A stretch of DNA of 24,586 nucleotides. Origin: a virus. The stretch is taken from positions 1-24,586 of IMG/VR virus record IMGVR_UViG_3300007734_000502; one strand, written 5' to 3'. Positions 5,766 through 13,233 of the stretch are shown in pieces. Numbering within the stretch: the first letter of the stretch is position 1; the number at the start of each line of letters is the position of its first letter. The translations under genes and the position numbers were made by a program. The notes beneath the pieces are model-generated. The model saw only the letters and a program-made list of their open reading frames with translations, did no database searches and was not told where the DNA came from.

Positions 5766-7152
5766 CAAACTATCCGAGTTTAAAAAACAGATACGCGAAG
5801 AAATTATATCAACATTAGCTGAATCAGCTGATTATAATTTTTGGGCAAAGAAATTTGACACCACAAAGCACATATATGTTGATGGTGGTAAAGGAGGAAC
5901 TGTCTGCGGTAGTGTTGCTGCTTGTCTTGGTAATAATTATGCGACTACTGATATGAAGGTTTGTCCTACATGCCTTAAGAAAAAGGGTTTACAGAAAGAA
6001 GATTCATCAGCATTGGTAACCAGCAAATCAGGAACCAAGTCGATTTCCTATAAAAACCCACAAGAGTTGGACCAACTAAAAAGAGATCCTAATGTATCCT
6101 CGATTACTAGTACTGCTGGTCAAAAGATTAAAGAAGAGGTTTTACCAAATGATGATAGAATTTATGATGCTTTAGTTAATACTGATCATGAACAATTAGT
6201 TTCTGAAATGCTGGCTGAAGCAGAAAAAGATGAATCATTAACATTATTTAATTTTTTAAAAGGATATGATTTTAGTGACGAGTTAGAAGATAATGAAATG
6301 ATTGAAAATAAACAACTAAATGAAGGTGAAATTTTAGAAAAACAAGCATATACATCAAGAGGATATATTTCAAATATAGAACAAGCATGGTCTGAATCAT
6401 CAGATGCATATGATGATATTTCAGAATTTTTAAAAGATATTGAAGGAAATGAAAATATTTATGGTCCTAAAGCTGATTGGATCAGAGAAATGTTAATAGC
6501 TATTAAAAACAATAAAGGTTCTAAATTAGAAGAAATGGCGCGCATAGCAACTACAATTAAAATAGGTAACAAAGAAAAAGCTACATTTTATAAAGAACAA
6601 AATGCTGGTAAATGGCTAGCAGATATGATTACCAAAGTAGAAGAAGCGGGAGAAGAGGGAATATCCCAACCTGATCTAGCAGCTGCCTTAGGTAAAGGGT
6701 CGCAACAGGTAATTAATCCAAAAGTTAGAGAATTAATTTCTGCAGGTGTTTTTATAACTTCTGCAAAAGAAAAATCAGAACCAAAACCATCACCTAAAAA
6801 ATCTACTACAACAACATCATATGATTCGCCAAAGCCTAAAAAGAATACATTATCTTTAAATACAGATTTTGATGAAAAAGAACCATCTAAAGCGGCAATA
6901 GCAAAAGCTGATAAAAAAGTTGGTAATTCACATGCCGCTAAGTTGTCACCTGAACAAGAAGATAAATACGAGCGAATTAAAAAAGGAATTTTAGCTAAGG
7001 TATCTAAATTAACTAAAATGGGTAAAGCTGAAATGCTAAAATCTGAAGATATGAAGTTGCTGAAAGCTTTAATTAACAAAGACGAAATTAAGGCGTTATT
7101 TAAATCGAAGGGAGTTAATGTCAAAGACTTAGTAAAAGATATAATCGCTTGA
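5758..7152 (+). CDS. Putative prohead-core or ejected protein with targeting peptide, Cys/His cluster and winged-helix-like segment
   Basis: A 464-residue protein I cannot assign to a named family. Residues 1-22 (KLSEFKKQIREEIISTLAE) form an amphipathic helix ending in LAE|S, like a T4 capsid-targeting peptide with a gp21 cleavage site. Residues 38-72 hold His38, Cys50 and CPTC (69-72), a pattern that could bind zinc. Residues about 295-335 (EGISQPDLAAALGKGSQQVINPKV to GVFI) look like a winged helix-turn-helix. These are followed by a Ser/Pro/Lys-rich linker and a Lys-rich helical C-terminus. The combination suggests a DNA-associated internal protein packed with the genome. It sits just upstream of the terminase block. 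Function inferred; the frame itself is secure. Confidence 0.8.
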   Translation: MKIKLSEFKKQIREEIISTLAESADYNFWAKKFDTTKHIYVDGGKGGTVCGSVAACLGNNYATTDMKVCPTCLKKKGLQKEDSSALVTSKSGTKSISYKNPQELDQLKRDPNVSSITSTAGQKIKEEVLPNDDRIYDALVNTDHEQLVSEMLAEAEKDESLTLFNFLKGYDFSDELEDNEMIENKQLNEGEILEKQAYTSRGYISNIEQAWSESSDAYDDISEFLKDIEGNENIYGPKADWIREMLIAIKNNKGSKLEEMARIATTIKIGNKEKATFYKEQNAGKWLADMITKVEEAGEEGISQPDLAAALGKGSQQVINPKVRELISAGVFITSAKEKSEPKPSPKKSTTTTSYDSPKPKKNTLSLNTDFDEKEPSKAAIAKADKKVGNSHAAKLSPEQEDKYERIKKGILAKVSKLTKMGKAEMLKSEDMKLLKALINKDEIKALFKSKGVNVKDLVKDIIA

Positions 7153-7730
7153 ATAAACATTTAATTTACTGTATTACAATCATTATTTTATTAATATTTG
7201 TTTTAAGGCTATCATTTTGTGATTCACCAAATCCACCTAAACCTAACAATCACAGAGATACTGTAATAAGTGTTGAATGGGATACATTAACAGTTGAAGT
7301 CCCAAAATATGTACCACAATGGAGAACAAAATATAATTTTATTCATGATACTCTATTAGATAAAGTAGATACAGCTTCTATTCTAAAAGATTATTTCGCA
7401 ACATATTCATATATAGACACAGTAGGAAATGATACAATTAAAGCAATTATAAATGAAAATGTTTCACAAAATAAGATTTCTTCAAGAGAAGTTAAATTTA
7501 ATTTACTATACCCAACTGTTACCAAAATTGTTACAGTTACAAAAAATAATCGTCAATTATATATAGGATTAGGAATTAATGGAACAAAGGAGTTAAATAT
7601 ACTAGGAGTTGGTCCTGAATTAGCTTACAAGACAAAAAATGGTTATTTATTTGGAATTGGAGCCAATATACTTGGTTCTGCAGCTCCAAACTACAATATA
7701 AGAATATATCGAAAGATAGGAAAAAAATAA
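7149..7730 (+). CDS. Membrane-anchored protein, possibly envelope or lysis related
   Basis: A 193-residue protein read from a TTG start (7149) that overlaps the preceding TGA; no ATG occurs near the N-terminus. Residues 3-24 (HLIYCITIIILLIFVLRLSFC) are one membrane segment or an uncleaved signal. A Pro-rich linker and a periplasmic-type domain follow. The end alternates hydrophobic residues and glycines (LYIGLGINGTKELNILGVGPEL, GYLFGIGANILG), like beta-barrel strands. I recall similar anchored proteins in Bacteroidota phages, where a spanin-like or lysis role is sometimes guessed, but nothing here proves it. Coupled to the upstream gene by the start/stop overlap. Confidence 0.7.
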   Translation: MNKHLIYCITIIILLIFVLRLSFCDSPNPPKPNNHRDTVISVEWDTLTVEVPKYVPQWRTKYNFIHDTLLDKVDTASILKDYFATYSYIDTVGNDTIKAIINENVSQNKISSREVKFNLLYPTVTKIVTVTKNNRQLYIGLGINGTKELNILGVGPELAYKTKNGYLFGIGANILGSAAPNYNIRIYRKIGKK

Positions 7731-7768
7731 ACAGCGGGTGGATTTAAATGGTATAGAGATAAAATAAA

Positions 7769-9358
7769 ATGAGTCAACAAGATAATATTAAGGAAATTAT
7801 TCGCAAAGAATATATTCTTTGTTACCAAAGTCCTATTCATTTTATGAAGAAGTACACATTCATCCAGCATCCAACTCGGGGCCGAATTTCCTTTAATCTA
7901 TTTCCATTCCAAGAAAAAGTTATCAACCTTTGGCTAGAAAATGATAAGTCAATTATCAACAAATCTCGCCAGTTAGGTATTTCTACTTTATGTGCTGGTT
8001 ACGCTTTATGGTTAATGTTGTTTCATAAAGATAAAAATATTCTCTGTATTGCTACTAAGCAGGAAACTGCTAAGAACATGGTTACCAAAGTTAAATTTAT
8101 GTTTAACAATTTACCTTCATGGTTAACAAAGGGAGTGGAAGCGGAGGAAGAAAATAAATTGACTCTTAGATTAAAGAATGGTAGCCAAATCAAAGCTACT
8201 TCAGCTGCAAGTGATGCAGGTAGATCTGAAGCAGTTTCATTGTTAATTATAGATGAAGCAGCATTTATTGAAGGGATTGACTTAATTTGGGCATCAGCTC
8301 AACAAACATTAGCAACAGGAGGAGGAGCAATTATATTGTCTACTCCTTTTGGTACTGGTAACTGGTTCCATAAAACATTTACAAAAGCGGAATCAAGAGA
8401 AAACGACTTTTTGCCTATCAAATTACCTTGGCATCTCCATCCTGAAAGAAATCAAGCATGGAGAGATAAACAAGATAGTGAATTAGGAGACCCAAGAATT
8501 GCAGCACAGGAGTGTGATTGTGACTTTAATACATCAGGAGATGTTGTATTCTTTTCAGAATGGATTGACTTTATAACAACCACAACTGTTAAAGAGGCTG
8601 TTGAGAGAAGAGGAATGGATAAAAACTATTGGATTTGGGAATATCCTGACTTCAGTCGCCAATATTTAATGGTTGCAGATGTGGCTAGGGGTGACGGGAA
8701 AGATTTTTCTTCATTCCATGTTATAGATATTGAAAGTAATACTCAAGTTGCTGAATATAAAGGACAAGTGGATACTAAAGAATTTGCCCATATCTTAGTA
8801 GGAGTAGGTAATGAATATAATCAAGCTTTACTGGTAATTGAAAACACAGGGATTGGTTGGTCAACAGTTAGAGAAGTTGAAGATTTAGGTTACAGAAATT
8901 TATACTATTCAGCTAAAGGAGAAGCAACAAATTCAGCTGATTCATTTGTTGAAGGTTATAGAGATCCATCTAATTTAGTAGCTGGTTTTACCAACTCATT
9001 AAAAACAAGACCATTAGTAGTTGGTAAATTTAGAGAATATGTTGGAGATAAATCGGTTGTAATTCGCTCAAAACGATTGGTTGAAGAAATGAAAGTATTT
9101 ATTTGGAAAAATGGCAGAGCTGAAGCACAAAGTGGCTATAATGACGATTTAGTAATGCCTATGGGGGTTGCAATGTTTTTAAGAGATACCAGCCTTAAAT
9201 ATAAACAACAACACCAAGATTTAGCTAGAGCTACTTTAAATAATATCTCAACACAAAAAATAGGTTATAAAGGTTCTTACTCAACAATTGATATAAATAA
9301 TCCCTATCAAAATTTTTCAATCAACGGTAACAAAGAAGATTTAACATGGCTTTTATGA
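7769..9358 (+). CDS. 17: Terminase large subunit (gp17-like)
   Basis: The 529-residue packaging motor. The ATPase half shows FPFQEKVI (adenine motif, 45-52), a Walker A variant KSRQLGIS (65-72), Walker B LLIIDEAAF (159-166) with Glu163, and the coupling motif STP (191-193). The RNase H-like nuclease half shows ADVARGDGKDFSS with Asp304, VIENTGIG with Glu358, and GYNDDLVMP with Asp459/460, the usual metal ligands. It would drive ATP-dependent packaging at the portal vertex and cut concatemers. Length is somewhat shorter than T4 gp17 (610). The small terminase subunit is not recognised in the window. No Shine-Dalgarno; leader AAAATAAAATG. Its end overlaps a 42-residue frame that leads into the portal gene. 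Confidence 0.97.
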   Translation: MSQQDNIKEIIRKEYILCYQSPIHFMKKYTFIQHPTRGRISFNLFPFQEKVINLWLENDKSIINKSRQLGISTLCAGYALWLMLFHKDKNILCIATKQETAKNMVTKVKFMFNNLPSWLTKGVEAEEENKLTLRLKNGSQIKATSAASDAGRSEAVSLLIIDEAAFIEGIDLIWASAQQTLATGGGAIILSTPFGTGNWFHKTFTKAESRENDFLPIKLPWHLHPERNQAWRDKQDSELGDPRIAAQECDCDFNTSGDVVFFSEWIDFITTTTVKEAVERRGMDKNYWIWEYPDFSRQYLMVADVARGDGKDFSSFHVIDIESNTQVAEYKGQVDTKEFAHILVGVGNEYNQALLVIENTGIGWSTVREVEDLGYRNLYYSAKGEATNSADSFVEGYRDPSNLVAGFTNSLKTRPLVVGKFREYVGDKSVVIRSKRLVEEMKVFIWKNGRAEAQSGYNDDLVMPMGVAMFLRDTSLKYKQQHQDLARATLNNISTQKIGYKGSYSTIDINNPYQNFSINGNKEDLTWLL

Positions 9359-9474
9359 AAAAGAAAATTCCATTAACAGCTAAAGATATTTATACTCCTA
9401 AAGATAAACCTGGAGATAGAATAAAAATGAAGGATATTAAAAAAGCATTTAAAATATTAAAAAATGGCAGATAA
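9346..9474 (+). CDS. 42-residue protein bridging terminase and portal genes
   Basis: The frame starts at ATG 9346 (alternative ATG 9355) inside the terminase 3' end and stops at TAA 9472-9474, inside the portal start. It encodes a very basic peptide with KKKIPLTAKDIYTP, KDKPGDRI and a C-terminal KDIKKAFKILKNG helix. It overlaps both neighbours (13 and 11 bases), which points to coupled translation. It fills the only gap between gp17 and gp20, and its codon content looks coding. Possibly a small virion or packaging accessory protein; function unknown. Confidence 0.7.
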   Translation: MAFMKKKIPLTAKDIYTPKDKPGDRIKMKDIKKAFKILKNGR

Positions 9475-11338
9475 AAGTATATTCGCAAGGCTCCAAAGAT
9501 TATTTAGTACGGATGTTATAATCCGCCAACAGGGTGAAGATGGTATTAAGGTAATGGATGTTAATGCAATTCAACGATCAGGAGAAATAGCAACTAACTC
9601 AATGTTAGATAAATATAATAGGATCTACTCACCAAATAGTACTTCATTATATGGCAACCAGATAACATTAAATTACCAATATTTAAGACCCCAAATCTAT
9701 TCAGATTATGATGTTATGGATGGAGATGCTATTATTGCCTCAGTGTTGGATATAGTGTCTGATGAATGTACTCTTAAAAATGAAACTGGTGAGGTGTTAC
9801 AGATTAGATCGTCTGATGAAAACATTCAAAAGTTGTTATATAATCTTTTTTATGATGTACTGAATATTGAATTTAATCTTTGGTCTTGGATTCGCCAAAT
9901 GTGTAAATATGGAGACTTTTTCTTAAAGTTGGAAATTGCAGAAAAATTTGGAGTCTACAATGTTATTCCCTATACTGCATATCATATAGAGCGTCAAGAA
10001 GGATATGATAGAGAAAATTTATCATCAGTCCGTTTTAGATTTAGTCCTGAAGGGTTAGCTGTAAGTAGTTATGCTTATGGAGTTGTACCTCAAAAAGTTG
10101 ATACAAATGGAATCTACTTTGACAACTATGAAATAGCTCACTTTCGCCTACTAACAGATGTTAACTATCTACCTTATGGCCGAGCATTTATAGAACCCGC
10201 TCGTAGATTATATAAACAGTATGCTATGATGGAGGATGCAATGTTAATTCACAGAATAGTAAGGGCTCCTGAAAAGAGAGTATTTTATATAAATGTAGGT
10301 TCTATTCCACCAAACGAAGTGGAAAACTTTATGCAAAAAACCATTACGACAATGAAAAGAACTTCGTTAATGGACCCTACAACAGGTGATTACAATCTTA
10401 AATTTAACATGCAAAATATGTTAGAAGATTTTTATATACCAGTTAGAGGAAACGACTCAGCAACTAAAATTGATACAACAAAGGGATTAGAATATGATGG
10501 TATAAAAGATGTTGAATATCTAAGAGATAAGTTGTTTGCAGCGCTAAAGGTACCTAAAGCATTTATGGGATACGAAAAGGATTTAACAGGTAAAGCTACT
10601 TTAGCAGCAGAAGATATTCGCTTTGCTCGTACAATTGACAGAATACAAAGAATAGTATTATCAGAATTATATAAGATTGCTTTAGTTCACCTATATACTC
10701 AAGGTTATACAAATGAGTCATTAACCAATTTTGAGTTAAATTTAACAACACCATCTATTATATATGACCAAGAACGAATTGCTTTACTGACTGCAAAAGT
10801 TGATTTAGCAAAGTCGATTATGGAAGCGAAGATATTACCTACTGATTGGATTTATGATAATGTGTTCCACTTTTCACAAGATGAATTTGATGAATATAGA
10901 GATTTAATTCGCGAGGACGCAAAACGCGACTTTAGGTTGAAACAAATTGGAGAAGAAGGAAACGACCCAACAATAACAGGTAAATCATATGGAACACCAC
11001 ATGACTTAGCTCAAGCATATGGTATGGGTCGTTATAAAGATGCGTCCCTACCTGCTGGATATGATAAAGATCTTGAAATGGGTCGTCCTGAAGAGTCACC
11101 AACCGATCGTAATACTCAAGATGACAACTTTGGTAAAGATAGATTGGGGGTAGCTGATATGAAAAAAGATGACCAGCCCTCAAATGCTAAAGCAGATTCA
11201 AAACCACTTGCATTAGAAAGCGCAGCAATTATTTATGCTAAAAATAAGAAGTTGATCGAAGGGATGGCTAAGAAAGTATTTAAAAAGTCTATGTATGAAA
11301 CTGAATCATTATTAGATGAAAATTTATTAAAGGAGTAA
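9464..11338 (+). CDS. 20: Portal protein (gp20-like)
   Basis: A 624-residue T4-type portal that forms the dodecameric vertex ring for packaging and neck attachment. Family signatures are clear: YRP-type LRPQIYSDYDVMDGDAIIASVLDIVSDE (about 75-102), RQMCKYGDFFLKLEI (about 145-160), LLTDVNYLPYGRAFIEPARR, AMLIHRIVRAPEKRVFYINVGSIPPNE, and KALKVPKAFMGYEK. A hydrophilic C-terminal extension of about 130 residues (TGKSYGTPHDLAQAYG onward, Asp/Lys-rich) goes beyond the conserved core and ends in a charged helix. Translation is probably coupled to the preceding 42-residue gene. T4 genes 18 and 19 do not precede it here. Confidence 0.96.
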   Translation: MADKSIFARLQRLFSTDVIIRQQGEDGIKVMDVNAIQRSGEIATNSMLDKYNRIYSPNSTSLYGNQITLNYQYLRPQIYSDYDVMDGDAIIASVLDIVSDECTLKNETGEVLQIRSSDENIQKLLYNLFYDVLNIEFNLWSWIRQMCKYGDFFLKLEIAEKFGVYNVIPYTAYHIERQEGYDRENLSSVRFRFSPEGLAVSSYAYGVVPQKVDTNGIYFDNYEIAHFRLLTDVNYLPYGRAFIEPARRLYKQYAMMEDAMLIHRIVRAPEKRVFYINVGSIPPNEVENFMQKTITTMKRTSLMDPTTGDYNLKFNMQNMLEDFYIPVRGNDSATKIDTTKGLEYDGIKDVEYLRDKLFAALKVPKAFMGYEKDLTGKATLAAEDIRFARTIDRIQRIVLSELYKIALVHLYTQGYTNESLTNFELNLTTPSIIYDQERIALLTAKVDLAKSIMEAKILPTDWIYDNVFHFSQDEFDEYRDLIREDAKRDFRLKQIGEEGNDPTITGKSYGTPHDLAQAYGMGRYKDASLPAGYDKDLEMGRPEESPTDRNTQDDNFGKDRLGVADMKKDDQPSNAKADSKPLALESAAIIYAKNKKLIEGMAKKVFKKSMYETESLLDENLLKE

Positions 11339-11348
11339 AATTTTTCAC

Positions 11349-11372
11349 ATATTTATAACAAAATCTATAAAT
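11349..11372 (+). promoter_or_regulatory. Leader motif shared with the fibre gene, overlapping a hairpin
   Basis: ATATTTATAACAAAATCTA (11349-11367) is identical to 20045-20063, each just before a start codon. ATTTATA (11351-11357) pairs with TATAAAT (11366-11372), which enters the ATG at 11371. Shorter ATATTTA or ATATTTAT versions precede the genes at 5758, 15649, 16488 and 19372. It may be a phage late promoter element (the reverse complement contains TATAAATA, the T4 late core) or a translation signal. Role inferred. Confidence 0.45.
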
Positions 11373-12213
11373 GGCTCATTCAAAGCTAAAGAATACAGGA
11401 ATATTATTTGAGTTATTAATCTCTAATATAACAGCCGATACATTAGCGGGTAAAGATTCCAAAGCGTTGCCAATCCTCAAAAAATATTTTGTTAAAACGG
11501 AGTTAGGTAAAGAATATAAATTATACGAAACACTAATTAAGCATAAAAACTTATCAGAGGGTAAAGCAAATATAATAATCAACGCAATTATTGATGGTTC
11601 TCAAAAATTAAACAAGACGGTGATAAAGCGTCAAAAATATAATTTAGTCAAGGAAATATCAGAAAATTATTCACTAGAATCCTTTTTCAAAACTAAATTA
11701 TTAAACTATAAAGTTCATGCCTCTATATATAACTTGCTTGAAAATCAGTCACTAAACACAAATCAGATTATAACTAACAAGAATACATTATTAGAACATT
11801 TATGTGCTGCACCAATATCTAAAGCAGTTGATAAAGGTAATGCAATTTTGGAGGAATTTAAAACATATGACAAAGATTTGCGAATACTGACATATAAATT
11901 GATTTTAAACAAATTCAACGAAAAATATGCAGACTTAGACCATAATCAGAAATCCGTTTTAAAAGAGTTTATAAGCGCAGTTGACAGCGCCCCTAAATTA
12001 AAGGAATTCTATAATACAAAGGTGGGTGAAATAAAGATACAATTAACTAAATTAAACAAAGTTGTTACTGACAAGGTGACACAAATTAAGTTGAACGAAA
12101 CCATTAACATTTTGTCGCCTTTGGGTAAAGGGGATAAAATCAACAATGACCATTTGGTTTCCTTGTTACAATATTATGAAATGTTAGCAGAATTAAAAAA
12201 TATACATAAATAA
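11371..12213 (+). CDS. Conserved head-module protein of unknown function
   Basis: A 280-residue basic, mostly helical protein beginning KLKNTGILFELLISNITADTLAGKDSKA, then LKKYFVKTELGKEYKLYETLI. It lies between the portal and protease genes, where T4 has prohead core genes 67 and 68. It is much longer than either and not recognisably related. I recall similar proteins in the same place in other T4-like environmental phages, without function. Its C-terminus has AELKNIHK and then a TAAA repeat that puts stops in all frames. No KLAG or LRE tag is seen at its N-terminus, unlike its neighbours. Likely virion assembly, not proven. Confidence 0.75.
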   Translation: MAHSKLKNTGILFELLISNITADTLAGKDSKALPILKKYFVKTELGKEYKLYETLIKHKNLSEGKANIIINAIIDGSQKLNKTVIKRQKYNLVKEISENYSLESFFKTKLLNYKVHASIYNLLENQSLNTNQIITNKNTLLEHLCAAPISKAVDKGNAILEEFKTYDKDLRILTYKLILNKFNEKYADLDHNQKSVLKEFISAVDSAPKLKEFYNTKVGEIKIQLTKLNKVVTDKVTQIKLNETINILSPLGKGDKINNDHLVSLLQYYEMLAELKNIHK

Positions 12214-12230
12214 ATAAATAAATAAATAAA
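12207..12230 (+). repeat. (TAAA)6 microsatellite with stops in all three frames
   Basis: Six perfect TAAA units. The stop of the 11371 gene is the TAA at 12211-12213, and the 4-base period places TAA in each frame. It lies four bases before the next ATG (12234), so it also serves as an A-rich leader. Confidence 0.8.
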
Positions 12231-12233
12231 TCG

Positions 12234-12812
12234 ATGAAAAACAAATTAACAGAACAAAAGAAGAAAACATTGTTTCAAAACAAGCGAATGCTTAAATTGG
12301 CAGGTTTGATTAAGGAGAATATCAATGATGAACAAAAAATGGGTATTCTTGACGATATAGATAATGATATAGAGAATTCTGATATGGATGCAAAAGATTG
12401 TGTTTTTTATTTAGAAGACATCATAAAATATTGTCAAAAATTAAAGAAGGAATTTGTTGAAAAAACATATGATGATGTATTATCAAAACCTGAAGTGGAT
12501 GAAAATTTAGATGAAGCAGGTCCAAGAATTCCTTCAGGTTGGAAAGAAGATAGAAAGGAAGATATAGATCAAGATGAAGAACTTTATGGTGGTGAAATAT
12601 TAAGAAGATTTAGAGCACCTATGGAGGGTTGGGATGATGATCATGAAGATATGGTTACAATAATAAAATCACCAGAGGGACTTTATTTTTTAGATATATA
12701 TACCGCTTTTGGTGAAGATAGACAAACAGATGGTTATAAAACTGAAGTAATGGCTTTTTTAACAGCTATAGTTGAAATGAAAAATTTTAAAGCAGATTGG
12801 AATGATGATTAA
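12234..12812 (+). CDS. Acidic protein with N-terminal KLAG tag, putative prohead core protein
   Basis: A 192-residue protein. Residues 17-29 (KRMLKLAGLIKEN) match the KLAG-type tag of the 1330 product and end in LIKE, a possible gp21 cleavage context. The rest is strongly acidic (DDIDNDIENSDMD, EEDID-type runs) with a C-terminal strand/helix segment (GLYFLDIYTAFGEDRQ, VMAFLTAIVEM). Acidic, cleavable proteins encoded between portal and protease are typical of T4-like prohead cores. The stop TAA abuts the next ATG directly. Family not recognised; role inferred from tag and place. Confidence 0.72.
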   Translation: MKNKLTEQKKKTLFQNKRMLKLAGLIKENINDEQKMGILDDIDNDIENSDMDAKDCVFYLEDIIKYCQKLKKEFVEKTYDDVLSKPEVDENLDEAGPRIPSGWKEDRKEDIDQDEELYGGEILRRFRAPMEGWDDDHEDMVTIIKSPEGLYFLDIYTAFGEDRQTDGYKTEVMAFLTAIVEMKNFKADWNDD

Positions 12813-13229
12813 ATGGATAAGTTAAAACTTAGAGAATTAATTCAAAAGGTATTATCTGAAGAGTCTACAACAGGATCTGGCGGAGGAAGCTTTACACCAG
12901 GTCAATCAGAAAACTACGCAACCCCTTTTGCATTCAAACGAACAACTAAAAATAAATCAAAAAAAAAATTCCAATCAAAAATAGTTGACTTTAAGCAGCT
13001 TTGGCACCACCACCTAAATGAAGAAGAAGATTTAAAAAATTTCATAGACAAGCGATTAGAAGGGTTTCAGGTTATACAAACTAAATTGAACGAATTAATT
13101 CCAATGATTGCAAGAGCAAAAAAGAAAACTGTTGATGCCTATAAATCCAACCCAAACTATGACATTATGTACGGAACCGACATTGCAAGTAGTTATTTAG
13201 ATGACTTAATAAAATTATTTAAAGATTAA
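12813..13229 (+). CDS. Small basic protein with targeting helix and a capsid-like GSFTxGQSEN motif
   Basis: A 138-residue protein. Residues 1-16 (KLKLRELIQKVLSEE) resemble a T4-type capsid-targeting peptide, with cleavage expected after LSE. The next residues are Gly/Ser/Thr-rich and read GGGSFTPGQSENYATPFAF. The major capsid protein has AGSFTVGQSENWAGIALP just after its own expected cleavage site, so both share cleavage site, Gly-rich spacer and motif. The rest is Lys-rich, with QLWHHHLNEEEDLKNFIDKR and helices. It may be a core component or may mimic the capsid N-terminus during assembly. No known family recognised. Confidence 0.75.
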   Translation: MDKLKLRELIQKVLSEESTTGSGGGSFTPGQSENYATPFAFKRTTKNKSKKKFQSKIVDFKQLWHHHLNEEEDLKNFIDKRLEGFQVIQTKLNELIPMIARAKKKTVDAYKSNPNYDIMYGTDIASSYLDDLIKLFKD

Positions 13230-13233
13230 AAAT

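Noticed and set aside
6588-7160. 190-residue open frame on the minus strand
   Set aside because: Lies wholly opposite the 5758 gene, has no recognisable motif, and would be the only minus-strand gene in the window.
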